DNA of 64,000 nt, taken from NCBI GenBank assembly GCA_032334235.1, contig JAVSGI010000005.1, positions 1,550,001 to 1,614,000 on the forward strand. The letters are read 5' to 3'. The DNA comes from Paracoccaceae bacterium Fryx2 (GTDB lineage Bacteria; Pseudomonadota; Alphaproteobacteria; Rhodobacterales; Rhodobacteraceae). Of the stretch, positions 28,199 to 36,756 are shown piece after piece. The notes below the pieces were generated by a model. It did not search any database and had not been told where the DNA came from. It saw only the letters and a list, made by a program, of their open reading frames with translations. The position numbers and the translations under genes were made by a program. Within the stretch, counting starts at the first letter, position 1; each line of letters starts with the position of its first letter.

Positions 28199-29614
28199 GG
28201 TGCCCCCGGCGCCTTCGGCTCTCGTGGACAGCCGCAACGGGGCAAGCCGCGCCATCTGGGGCTGATCCTGACCGGCGCCCTGCTGCTGCTGCTGGCGATC
28301 GTGGCGGCGTGGTCATCCTTCTACATCGCGTCGGAGGACAAGGATCCGGCGGTGGTCGCCACCGCTCCCGCCTCGGATGCACCGCTGCCCGGCGTCGACG
28401 AAGAAATGCTGGCCGACCTGCAGGACCCTGCCGAATTCCCCGAAGCCGGCGCCGACCCGGCAGCGGCCGAAAGCGCAGGTCCGGTGGCCGCGCCGGAAAC
28501 CCTTGATATCACGGCAGACCCGGCACCCCCGACCGATACCGTGGTCGAGGCCGCCCCCGGCGTCACCGCGCCCGCGGCAGGCGAGGCGACCGCCTTCGCC
28601 CCGGCCGAGGATGCGCAGGACGAGATTTTCCTGACCACCGTCGAGCCCGCGCCGCCGATCCTCGACCCCATCGCCCTGCCGCAGCCCGATACCCTTGCCG
28701 ACGCCCTGCCGGGCCCGCAGCAGCCGCCGCCGCCGTTCGGCACGCTGTATCAGTTCGACGCCAACGGCTTCATCCAGCCGACCGAGGCCGGAGTGGTGAC
28801 GCCTGAAGGTGTGACGCTGATCGCCGGTCGCCCATCCGTGGTGCCGCCGCCCCGACCGGCGGCGCTCGACGTGCCCGCCGCTGCCCCCGCCGCCACCCTG
28901 CCGGAGGCCGCCGCCGAACCGGCCGAATTCCCGTCCGACCCGGAGCTGGCCGGGGCGCGGCCGCGTGCCCGCCCGGCAGGGCTGGCCCCCCCGGCCCCGG
29001 TTCAGGCCGAAGACGACGCGGCGCTGACGCCCGAAACCGATGCGCGGGTGACCAGCCTGCGCCCGCGCCCGCGCCCGACCAGCATGATTGCCCGCGCCGA
29101 AGAGGCCCGCCGGGCGACCGAGGCCGCCACCCTCTCCGCGCTGGCCGAAGCGGTGCAGCCCGACCCCGCGACCGAAATCAGCGCCTCGTCCAGTTCGCTG
29201 GCCGTTGCCGTGTCGCGGACGCCTGCCGCGCGGCCCAAGGATTTCTCGAAGGCGGTCGAGGCGGCGGTTGCCGTCGCGGTGCGCCCCACCGCCAGGGTCG
29301 CCCCCCCGGCCGATCCCGAGGAAGAAGACGAACCCGAAGTCGCGGCCTCTGCCGCGCCGAAGATCCCGATCCGCGCCTCGCTTGCCAAGCAGGCCACGTT
29401 CGCCAATGCGATCAACCTGTCCAAGACCAACCTGATCGGCGTCTACGGCACCGCGTCCAGTCGCTATGCCCTGATCCGGCAATCCAACGGCCGCTACAAG
29501 AAGGTCAAGGTCGGTGACAGCGTTGACGGCGGCCGGGTCGCCGCCATCACAGCCAGCGAAGTGCGCTACCAGAAGAACGGCAAGATGATCACGCTGGCGA
29601 TGCCGAAAGGCTGA
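28199..29614 (+). CDS. C-terminal piece: membrane span, Pro-rich linker and PilP/GspC-like domain
   Basis: In-frame coding from about 28199 (GAPGAFGSRGQ) to 29614, some 470 residues. The membrane span LGLILTGALLLLLAIVAAW is followed by a long acidic, Pro-rich periplasmic region and a terminal domain of about 75 residues: ATFANAINLSKTNLIGVYG, SSRYALIRQSNGRYKKVKVG, DSVDGGRVAAITASEVRYQK. That pattern (short beta domain, GDxVDGGxVxxI) is typical of PilP/GspC homology regions that contact secretins. It has no start codon of its own here. Frame 2 is open from further upstream (27851) but is not codon-like there. Confidence 0.6.
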   Translation, partial: GAPGAFGSRGQPQRGKPRHLGLILTGALLLLLAIVAAWSSFYIASEDKDPAVVATAPASDAPLPGVDEEMLADLQDPAEFPEAGADPAAAESAGPVAAPETLDITADPAPPTDTVVEAAPGVTAPAAGEATAFAPAEDAQDEIFLTTVEPAPPILDPIALPQPDTLADALPGPQQPPPPFGTLYQFDANGFIQPTEAGVVTPEGVTLIAGRPSVVPPPRPAALDVPAAAPAATLPEAAAEPAEFPSDPELAGARPRARPAGLAPPAPVQAEDDAALTPETDARVTSLRPRPRPTSMIARAEEARRATEAATLSALAEAVQPDPATEISASSSSLAVAVSRTPAARPKDFSKAVEAAVAVAVRPTARVAPPADPEEEDEPEVAASAAPKIPIRASLAKQATFANAINLSKTNLIGVYGTASSRYALIRQSNGRYKKVKVGDSVDGGRVAAITASEVRYQKNGKMITLAMPKG

Positions 29615-30053
29615 CCGCCCTTCGCGGGGGCAAACGCCCTCGGTCGATCCGGACCCTCTCGTTCGACGCGAACGCGGCGCGGCAGTTGCCTTCGCAGACC
29701 CCGTCACCGGCCTTGCACCGGATGAACCCGGAAAGGATCGGACCGATCGCGGCCTCGGGAAGATCCGCCACAGGCTGCGGGTTTCGCCGCCATCCCCATG
29801 CCCACGCCCCGGCTTCGGCAGCCGGCCGGAAGCGATCGCCGCATGGACATTGACCGGCGCGGCGGACTATGTTCCGCGCGTCCTTTGCGCCATCTGCCCC
29901 GCACTGAATCGCCTGATCCATCAGGCGATCCTGTTGCATCCCGCTCTCGCGCGGGTGCAAAGCCAGATCGCAATGGACCCACGTCCGATACCGCCCTGCC
30001 CGCTTGACCCGATTCCCCGTTCAGCAAAGCCCGATTCCGCAAAAAGGACCACG
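29615..30053. other. Gap upstream of the Kef-type antiporter gene
   Basis: About 440 bases without a convincing gene. It contains a perfect inverted repeat CGCCTGATCCATCAGGCG (29910-29927), then TTGCATCCCGC...GCGGGTGCAA (29934-29960, one bulged T). Either could be an operator or an mRNA hairpin. Small open frames on both strands here show no recognisable protein. Confidence 0.4.
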
Positions 30054-31955
30054 ATGGAAGGTTTCCTCTATCTTGCCAGCATCTACCTCGGCACCGCCGT
30101 GCTGATCGTGCCGCTGGCGGTCCGGTTCGGGCTGGGGTCGGTGCTGGGCTATCTGGCGGCGGGCATCCTGATGGGGCCGGTGCTGGGCCTTGCGGGCACC
30201 GAAACCATCGACCTGCAGCACTTCGCAGAATTCGGCGTGGTGATGATGCTGTTCCTGATCGGCCTCGAACTCGACCCGCGCGCGCTGTGGGACATGCGGC
30301 ACCGGCTGCTCGGCCTGGGGGGGCTGCAGGTGGTGCTGACGACCGGTGCCATTGCGGCGGTGCTGCTGGCACTGGGGGTTGGCTGGCAGATCGGGCTGAC
30401 GGTCGGCATGGCGCTTTCGCTTTCGTCCACCGCCATCGTGCTGCAGACCCTGACGGAAAAGGACCTGATGCGGTCAAGCGGCGGACGCGGCAGCTTTTCG
30501 GTGCTGCTGACGCAGGACATCGCGGTGGTGCCGATGCTGGCGCTGATTCCGCTGCTGGCCGTCGGGGGCTCGATGGCCGGGCTGACCACCGAAAACCTCG
30601 GCGTCAGCAATCCGGGGCTGGCGGATGACCCCTCGCAGGCGGCCGAACCGCTGATCAGCCTGGTGCAATCGCTGCCGGGCTGGGGCGTCACGCTGCTGAC
30701 GCTGGCCATCGTGGCCACCATCATCCTGGCCGGGCACTACCTGACGCGGCCGGTGTTCCGCTTCGTCCATGCCTCGCGCCTGCCGGAAATGTCGACCTTC
30801 ATCTCGTTGCTGATGGTGCTGGGCATCGCCTTCCTGATGATGCTGGTCGGGCTGTCGCCGGCCCTTGGCACCTTCCTGGCCGGGGTGGTGCTGGCCAACT
30901 CGGAGTTCCGCCACCAGCTTGAAGCCGACATCAAGCCGTTCAAGGGCCTGCTGATGGGCCTGTTCTTCATGACCGTCGGGGTCAGCATCGACGTTGCGGT
31001 GCTGATGGCGCAGCCGCTGCTGATCCTGGCGCTGACGGTGGGGCTGATCGCGCTGAAGGCGGTGGTGCTGCTGGGGCTGACCTGGCCGTTCGACATCCGC
31101 GGCCGCGACCGTTTCCTGTTCAGCCTCGGGCTTGCGCAGGCGGGCGAGTTCGGCTTCCTGATCATCAGCTTTGCCCTGCAGCAATCGGTGCTGCCGGACG
31201 AAATCGCCAAGCTGGCGCTGCTGGTGATCAGCCTGTCGATGCTGCTGACGCCGCTGCTGTTCATCGCCTACGATGTGCTGGCCCGCCGCATGACCGCCCG
31301 CACCCCCAGCCCCGAACCCGACGAGATCGACAGGAAGGGCCGGGTGATCATCGCGGGCATCGGCCGCTTCGGGCAGGTGGTCAACCGCCTGGTGCGGATG
31401 AGCGGCATCGACACCGTGGTGCTTGACGCCGACATGACCACGATCGAGACCATGCGCCGCTTCGGCGTCAAGGGCTTCTTCGGCGACCCGACCCGCCCCG
31501 AACTGCTGGAGGCCGCGGGCCTTGCCGAGGCGTCGGCGCTGGTGGTGGCGGTCGACAGCCGCACCTCGGCGCTGAAGATCGTGACCTTCGCCCGCAAGTT
31601 CCGCCCCGACCTGCACATCGTCGCCCGCGCCCGCGACCGGGTGCATGTCTATGAACTATTCCAGGCCGGGGCCAACGACATCGTGCGCGAAACCTTCGAC
31701 AGCTCGATCCGCGCCGGGCGCTATGTGCTGGAAAACATCGGCTTCACCGATTACGAGGCCGCCAGGCTGTCGCAGACCTACTACAAGGTTGACCGCGCCG
31801 CGATGCGCGATCTGGCAGAGCTTTGGGTGCCCGGCCAGCCCGTCCACCTCAACGATGCGTATGTCGCCCGCGCCCGCCAGCTTGACCGCGACATGGAAAC
31901 CGCGCTGATCGACGATCTCGACGACTCCCGCCCGCAAACCGATGCGGCCGAGTGA
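30054..31955 (+). CDS. Kef-type K+/H+ antiporter (monovalent cation:proton antiporter-2)
   Basis: A 633-residue inner-membrane transporter. The N-terminal Na+/H+-exchanger domain (about 12 spans) contains LGSVLGYLAAGILMGPVLG, FGVVMMLFLIGLEL and SSTAIVLQTL. The C-terminal soluble TrkA-N/RCK domain begins GRVIIAGIGRFGQVVNRLV with a nucleotide-binding Gly motif and ends in a charged tail. The architecture matches KefB/KefC, electrophile-gated potassium efflux systems, but gating by glutathione cannot be inferred. ATG 30054 follows AAAAGGA; a longer upstream frame is discounted. Confidence 0.9.
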   Translation: MEGFLYLASIYLGTAVLIVPLAVRFGLGSVLGYLAAGILMGPVLGLAGTETIDLQHFAEFGVVMMLFLIGLELDPRALWDMRHRLLGLGGLQVVLTTGAIAAVLLALGVGWQIGLTVGMALSLSSTAIVLQTLTEKDLMRSSGGRGSFSVLLTQDIAVVPMLALIPLLAVGGSMAGLTTENLGVSNPGLADDPSQAAEPLISLVQSLPGWGVTLLTLAIVATIILAGHYLTRPVFRFVHASRLPEMSTFISLLMVLGIAFLMMLVGLSPALGTFLAGVVLANSEFRHQLEADIKPFKGLLMGLFFMTVGVSIDVAVLMAQPLLILALTVGLIALKAVVLLGLTWPFDIRGRDRFLFSLGLAQAGEFGFLIISFALQQSVLPDEIAKLALLVISLSMLLTPLLFIAYDVLARRMTARTPSPEPDEIDRKGRVIIAGIGRFGQVVNRLVRMSGIDTVVLDADMTTIETMRRFGVKGFFGDPTRPELLEAAGLAEASALVVAVDSRTSALKIVTFARKFRPDLHIVARARDRVHVYELFQAGANDIVRETFDSSIRAGRYVLENIGFTDYEAARLSQTYYKVDRAAMRDLAELWVPGQPVHLNDAYVARARQLDRDMETALIDDLDDSRPQTDAAE

Positions 31956-32134
31956 CCCTGCCGCCCTCGCTCCGACTGCCGAATTCCGCTCAAACCGGCC
32001 GGAACCCTTTCCAGCCGGTCAGCTTGGCGATATGATGCGCGCGAGCGCAAGGGCGCGTGATGGGCAGGCAGCCACCCCCGCAGGGGTGGAACGGGACAAG
32101 CGCGGCACAGAACACGCGCGGCAAGGGGCTTGGA

Positions 32135-32986
32135 ATGACGAAGGCAGCGATCAGGAACCTGATCTTGGCGGCGATGGCGGCGGCGGGTCTTGCCGCCTGC
32201 GAAGACGGGGTCAACCCCTTTGCAGGCAAGGACAAACCGGCCGAAGACGGGGCAGAGGCGGTGCCTTCCACCTCGGTGCGGCTGGTGGATCGCGATGTCG
32301 AGGCGCCGCAGGTCTTTCAGGTGACCGATGATGCACTGTGGGACGGGCGGCCCTCGCTCGGCGGCGTCTGGGTCGCCTCGCCCGATGCGGTCGACCCCGA
32401 GCGGGTGATCCTGCGCAACCCGGCCAATGGCAAGTTCGTGATCGGCGCGCTGTTCCGGCGTGAACGCGAAAACCCGGGGCCGAAGCTGCAGATCTCGTCG
32501 GATGCGGCCTCGGCACTGGGCCTGCTGGCCGGGCAGCCGGGCAAGCTGAACGTCACCGCGCTGCGCCGCGAAGAAGTGCCGCAGGCCGCCCCCGACGCCC
32601 GCAAGCCGATTCTCGATGCCGCCGAGACGGTGGATACCGCCGTTCTGCCCCCGGTGGCCGCTGCCGCCGCCGCAATCGACCGGGCCGACGGCAAGCCGCC
32701 AGCGCCCGCCAAACCCGCCGCCACACCGGCCCCGACCGCCGCCGCGGCCCCGCCCGCGTCCGGCGGACCGAACGCCATCCAGATCGGCATCTTCAGCGTC
32801 GAGGCCAACGCCCGGCGCGCGGCCGCAACCCTGACCGGGGCAGGCATCGCCGCCGACACCCGCAAGGAAGAAAGTCAGGGCAAGGCGTTCTGGAGCGTCG
32901 TCGCCCGCGGCGCCGGCGACCGGGCCGCCCTGCTGGCCAAGGTCAAGGGCCTTGGCTTCACCGACGCCTATTTCCTCTCCCGCTGA
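32135..32986 (+). CDS. SPOR-domain lipoprotein
   Basis: A 283-residue lipoprotein with signal MTKAAIRNLILAAMAAAGLAAC (Cys22). A mid-domain (APQVFQVTDDALWDGRPSLGGVWVAS...RVILRNPANGKFVIGALF) resembles RlpA-associated modules. After a Pro/Ala linker comes a C-terminal SPOR domain (NAIQIGIFSVEANARRAAATLTGAGI...KAFWSVVARG), which binds denuded glycan strands at division sites. The gene is 14 bases ahead of dacA, so both probably act in septal wall processing. ATG 32135 follows AAGGGG. Confidence 0.88.
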   Translation: MTKAAIRNLILAAMAAAGLAACEDGVNPFAGKDKPAEDGAEAVPSTSVRLVDRDVEAPQVFQVTDDALWDGRPSLGGVWVASPDAVDPERVILRNPANGKFVIGALFRRERENPGPKLQISSDAASALGLLAGQPGKLNVTALRREEVPQAAPDARKPILDAAETVDTAVLPPVAAAAAAIDRADGKPPAPAKPAATPAPTAAAAPPASGGPNAIQIGIFSVEANARRAAATLTGAGIAADTRKEESQGKAFWSVVARGAGDRAALLAKVKGLGFTDAYFLSR

Positions 32987-33000
32987 GAAAGGACCGCCCG

Positions 33001-34161
33001 ATGTTCCGGCACCTCGCCCTCGTCCTCGCCTTCGGCCTTGCCGCCCTGCCCGCACAGGCGTTCGACACCCGTGCCGGGGCGGCCTGGGTCTATGACGTGA
33101 CCACCGGCACCGTGCTTTTGGACAAGAACGGAGACGAGTCGCTGCCCCCTGCCTCGATGTCCAAGCTGATGACCCTGAACATGCTGTTCGAGGCGCTGAA
33201 GGACGGCCGCGTGACGATGGACACGACGTTCAGCGTATCGACCCGTGCCCGCGAAATGGGCGGCTCGACCATGTTCCTGAACGAGATGGACAAGCCGACC
33301 GTCGAAGACCTGATACACGGCATCATCATCAATTCCGGCAACGACGCCTGCGTCGTGGTGGCCGAGGGCCTTTCGGGCAGCGAAGCCACCTTTTCCCAGC
33401 AGATGACCGAACGGGCCCGGGCGCTGGGGATGACGAAGTCGAACTTCACCAATGCCTCGGGCTGGCCCGACCCCGAACACCGCATGTCGATGCACGACCT
33501 TGGCGTGCTCGCCAACCGCCTGATCACCGAATTCCCCGAGTATTACCCGTTCTTCGCCATGACCGGCTTCAACTACAAGGACCGCGCGCCCGCCAACAGC
33601 GAGAACCGCAACCCGCTGCTCAAGCTGGGCTCGGGCGGCGACTGGACGGCAGACGGGCTGAAGACCGGGCACACCATGGAGGCGGGCTACGGGCTGGTCG
33701 GGTCGGCCAAGCGCGGCGACCGGCGGGTGATCTTTGCCATCACCGGCCTTGCGTCGGAGAAGGATCGGGCCGAGGAATCCGAAAGCCTGGCAAACTGGGC
33801 CTTCCGCCAGTTCGTGCTGAAAACCGTGGTGACCAAGGGCCAGCGGCTGGCCGAGGCCGATGTCTGGATGGGTGAAGCCACCAAGGTCGGCATGGTGGCA
33901 GAACGGGACGTGCAACTGCTGCTGCCCGCGCTGGTGCAGGGTCAGGTCACGGCCGAGGTCAGCTACACCGGCCCGCTGACCGCACCCGTGGCGCAGGGCG
34001 CCAAGGTGGCCGATCTGGTGATTCATGTGCCGGGCCTGCCCGATGCCCATGTGCCGCTGCTGGCCGAAACCGCCGTGCCGCGCGGCGGCTTCGCCACCCG
34101 GCTTGGCGTCGCCGTGCAGGTGCTGCGCACCCGCTTTGCGCCCGAGGCCCCCGCGTCCTGA
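33001..34161 (+). CDS. dacA: D-alanyl-D-alanine carboxypeptidase (penicillin-binding protein 5/6 family)
   Basis: A 386-residue periplasmic DD-carboxypeptidase that trims the terminal D-Ala of stem peptides. After a signal peptide (MFRHLALVLAFGLAALPAQA) the three penicillin-binding motifs are in order: SxxK at Ser52-Lys55 (ASMSK), SxN in IIINSGNDACV, and KTG in ADGLKTGHTMEAGYG. A C-terminal PBP5-type beta domain follows (about residue 270 on). It is co-directional and tightly spaced with the SPOR lipoprotein upstream and tmk downstream (1-base gap). Confidence 0.95.
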   Translation: MFRHLALVLAFGLAALPAQAFDTRAGAAWVYDVTTGTVLLDKNGDESLPPASMSKLMTLNMLFEALKDGRVTMDTTFSVSTRAREMGGSTMFLNEMDKPTVEDLIHGIIINSGNDACVVVAEGLSGSEATFSQQMTERARALGMTKSNFTNASGWPDPEHRMSMHDLGVLANRLITEFPEYYPFFAMTGFNYKDRAPANSENRNPLLKLGSGGDWTADGLKTGHTMEAGYGLVGSAKRGDRRVIFAITGLASEKDRAEESESLANWAFRQFVLKTVVTKGQRLAEADVWMGEATKVGMVAERDVQLLLPALVQGQVTAEVSYTGPLTAPVAQGAKVADLVIHVPGLPDAHVPLLAETAVPRGGFATRLGVAVQVLRTRFAPEAPAS

Positions 34162-34162
34162 C

Positions 34163-34801
34163 ATGGATTCCGCAGGAAGGACCACCGGCCGCTTTGTCAG
34201 CTTCGAGGGCATCGACGGCTCTGGAAAAAGCACGCAGGCCCGCCTGCTGGCCGATGCGCTGGTGGCGCGCGGCTGGCCGGTGTTGCTGACGCGCGAACCC
34301 GGCGGCAGCCCCGGCGCCGAGGAAATCCGCCGTCTGGTGCTGGAGGGCGACCCCGACCGCTGGTCGGCCGAAACCGAGATCCTGCTGTTCACCGCCGCCC
34401 GCCGCGACCATCTGGAAAAGACCATCCGCCCCGCGCTGGACCGCGGCGCCGTGGTGATCACCGACCGGTTCGCCGACAGCACCCGGATGTATCAGGGCAT
34501 ATCGCGGGGCGACCTTCGCCGCACGGTGGACGATCTGCACGCGCTGATGATCGGGGTCGAGCCTGACCTGACGCTGCTGATCGACATCGACCCCGATCTG
34601 GGCCTGTCGCGCGCCCGCGCCCGGCTGGGTGCCGAACAGCGGTTCGAGGACATGGGCGCCGACATGCAGACCCGGATGCGCGCCGGGTTTCTGGCGCTGG
34701 CCGCCTCCGCCCCGCGCTTTCGGGTGATCGACGGCAACCGCGACCCGCAGGCGGTGGCCGCCGACGTGCTGGCCGCCGCCTTTGCTCACTTCGGCACCTG
34801 A
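34163..34801 (+). CDS. tmk: Thymidylate kinase
   Basis: dTMP kinase (212 residues) phosphorylates dTMP to dTDP for DNA synthesis. The P-loop GIDGSGKS is at residues 16-23, followed by TREPGGSPGAEEIR, the DR-motif VVITDRFADSTRMYQG, and a lid-like segment SRARARLGAEQRFEDMG. It starts one base after the dacA stop and directly abuts holB, a standard tmk-holB pairing. Confidence 0.96.
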   Translation: MDSAGRTTGRFVSFEGIDGSGKSTQARLLADALVARGWPVLLTREPGGSPGAEEIRRLVLEGDPDRWSAETEILLFTAARRDHLEKTIRPALDRGAVVITDRFADSTRMYQGISRGDLRRTVDDLHALMIGVEPDLTLLIDIDPDLGLSRARARLGAEQRFEDMGADMQTRMRAGFLALAASAPRFRVIDGNRDPQAVAADVLAAAFAHFGT

Positions 34802-35929
34802 ATGGCGCTCGCCCCCGAAGACATCCCCGAACCTGATCGCGTCGAAGGCGCGCCGCACCCGCGCGAAACCGGGCGGCTGATCGGCCACGGCGCGGCGCAG
34901 GCCGAGTTTCTGGCGGCCTTCAACGGCGGCCGCCTGCACCACGGCTGGCTGATCACCGGGCCGCGCGGCGTCGGCAAGGCGACGCTGGCGTGGAAGCTGG
35001 CGCGGTTCCTGCTGGCGACACCCGAAAATGACGGCGGCATGTTCGCCCCGCCGCCGCCCGTCACGCTCGACATTCCCGACAGCCACCCCGTTGCCCGCCG
35101 CATGGTGGCGCTGGCCGAGGGGCGGCTGTTCCTGCTGCGCCGCGGGCTGAACACCAGCGAAAAGGCACTGTCGGCCGATATCAGGGTCGAGGAAGTGCGC
35201 AAGCTGAAAAGCTTCTTCAACATGACCGCCGCCGATGGCGGCCGCCGCGTGGCGATCATCGACTGCGCCGATGAGCTCGCCACCGCCGGGGCCAATGCGC
35301 TGCTGAAACTGCTGGAAGAACCCCCGCCGCTTGTCACGCTGATCCTGATCAGCCACCAGCCGTTCCGCCTGCTTCCCACGATCCGCTCGCGCTGCCGCGA
35401 GCTGCGGCTGGGGCCGCTGCCTGCGCCCGAAATGGCTGAAGCCATGGCGCTGGCCGGGGCCGAGCCCACCAACCCCGAGGCGATGGCCGAACTGGCCGGC
35501 GGCTCGGTCGGCGAGGCGATCCGCATCGCCAACCTCGACGGCATGAAGCTCTATGATTCCCTGCTGGCCCTGATGACGACCCTGCCCCGCATGGACCGCC
35601 AACGCGCGCTGGCGCTGGCCGAACTCGGCGCCGGGCGCGGGCAGGAGGCGCGGTTCGACCTGATCCTGACCCTGCTCGACCTCTTTCTGGCGCGGCTGGC
35701 GCGGGCAGGCACGCTGGGCCATTGCCCGCCCGAAGCCGCCAGGGGCGAGGCCGCGCTGATCGCCCGCCTTGCCCCCGACCCACGCAGCGCCCGCGTCTGG
35801 GCCGAACTGGCGCAGACCCTTGGCCTCAGGGCGCGGCGCGGCCGGGCGGTCAACCTTGACCCTGCCGCACTTCTCATGGATATGGTGCTGAAGATCGACG
35901 AGACGGCGGGCACGCTCGCCCAAAGGTAG
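34802..35929 (+). CDS. holB: DNA polymerase III, delta' subunit
   Basis: A 375-residue clamp-loader subunit (AAA+ fold) that helps load the beta clamp. The N-terminal module has HHGWLITGPRGVGKATLAWKLARFLL (P-loop-like GPRGVGKAT). RRVAIIDCADELATAGANALLKLLEEPP contains the Walker-B-like strand and the NALLK motif, and TIRSRCRELRLGPL is the SRC motif. The zinc-binding Cys cluster of some delta' proteins is not evident. Its ATG follows the tmk stop without a gap. Confidence 0.93.
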   Translation: MALAPEDIPEPDRVEGAPHPRETGRLIGHGAAQAEFLAAFNGGRLHHGWLITGPRGVGKATLAWKLARFLLATPENDGGMFAPPPPVTLDIPDSHPVARRMVALAEGRLFLLRRGLNTSEKALSADIRVEEVRKLKSFFNMTAADGGRRVAIIDCADELATAGANALLKLLEEPPPLVTLILISHQPFRLLPTIRSRCRELRLGPLPAPEMAEAMALAGAEPTNPEAMAELAGGSVGEAIRIANLDGMKLYDSLLALMTTLPRMDRQRALALAELGAGRGQEARFDLILTLLDLFLARLARAGTLGHCPPEAARGEAALIARLAPDPRSARVWAELAQTLGLRARRGRAVNLDPAALLMDMVLKIDETAGTLAQR

Positions 35930-35934
35930 GCAGC

Positions 35935-36756
35935 ATGATCCCCGAACCGCTTAACGCCGCCCCGCCGCCACAGATCGTCGACAGCCACTGCCACCTCGAT
36001 TTCCCCGATTTCGAGGGCGAGTTGCCCGAGGTTGTCGCCCGCGCCCATGCCGCTGGCGTTACCCGCATGGTGACGATCTGCACCCGCCTGCGTCATGAAC
36101 CCCGGGTCCGCGCGATTGCCGAGGCATTCCCCGGCGTGTTCTACACCGCAGGCACCCACCCGATGAGCGCCGCCGAAGAACCGATGGCGACGGTTGAAGA
36201 CCTGGTGGCGCTGGCGCAGCACCCGAAATTCGTCGGCTTCGGTGAGTCCGGGCTCGACTACCACTATTCCGCCGACAGCATCGCGGCGCAGCAGCAAAGC
36301 CTTGCCGTGCATATTCAGGCGGCGCAGATCACCGGCCTGCCGCTGGTCATCCACGCCCGCGACGCCGACGACGACGTGGCGCGCCTTCTGTCCGAAGGCT
36401 ATGCCCGCGCGCCGTTCGGCTGCGTGATGCACTGCTTTTCCTCCGGCCCGGCACTGGCGCAGACGGCGCTCGACCTCGGCTTCTACCTGTCGATGTCGGG
36501 CATCGCCGCCTTCCCCAAATCCGCCGACCTGCGCGCGATATTTGCCGCCGCCCCGCTCGACCGCATCCTGCTGGAAACCGACAGCCCCTACCTTGCGCCG
36601 CCGCCCCATCGCGGGCGCCGCAACGAGCCGGCCTACACCGCCCACACCGCCGCGATCGGCGCGCAGGTGTTCGGGCTGACCCCGGCCGCCTTCGCCGCCG
36701 CCACCAGCGCCAACTTCGACCGCCTGTTCGCCAAGGCCGCGATGGTGCCTGCGTGA
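35935..36756 (+). CDS. tatD: TatD-family metal-dependent deoxyribonuclease
   Basis: A 273-residue TIM-barrel hydrolase of the TatD/YcfH group. Metal ligands appear in VDSHCHLDFP (His18, His20), GFGESGLDYHY (the bridging Glu), LVIHARDADDDV, GCVMHCFSSG and LLETDSPYLAPPPHRGRRNEP. Family members have 3'-5' exonuclease or quality-control activity. It begins five bases after holB, and its stop overlaps the next gene as GTGA. Confidence 0.93.
   Translation: MIPEPLNAAPPPQIVDSHCHLDFPDFEGELPEVVARAHAAGVTRMVTICTRLRHEPRVRAIAEAFPGVFYTAGTHPMSAAEEPMATVEDLVALAQHPKFVGFGESGLDYHYSADSIAAQQQSLAVHIQAAQITGLPLVIHARDADDDVARLLSEGYARAPFGCVMHCFSSGPALAQTALDLGFYLSMSGIAAFPKSADLRAIFAAAPLDRILLETDSPYLAPPPHRGRRNEPAYTAHTAAIGAQVFGLTPAAFAAATSANFDRLFAKAAMVPA

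Larger units (their letters stand above)
26375..29614 (+). pseudogene. PilM/GspL-like ... PilP/GspC-like fusion protein, interrupted by two frameshifts
   Basis: A single long gene appears to be spread over two frames: frame 2 to base 27536, frame 1 to about 28190, then frame 2 to the stop at 29614. Adding one C to the C9 run at 27528-27536 and removing one base near 28190 gives one continuous protein of roughly 1080 residues. Its plan is a cytoplasmic PilM/GspL-like N-terminus, a long Pro/Ala linker with 5-residue repeats, one membrane span (LGLILTGALLLLLAIVAAW), a periplasmic Pro-rich linker and a terminal PilP/GspC-like domain. The indels compensate, so sequencing or assembly error is as likely as true inactivation. 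Confidence 0.7.

Noticed and set aside
28313-29707. 464-residue Gly/Arg-rich minus-strand frame
   Set aside because: It is antisense to the Pro/Ala-rich linker of the fusion gene; composition is the mirror of that low-complexity DNA.
29589-29960. 123-residue minus-strand frame downstream of the fusion gene
   Set aside because: It overlaps the end of the fusion gene, lacks a ribosome site and shows no family.
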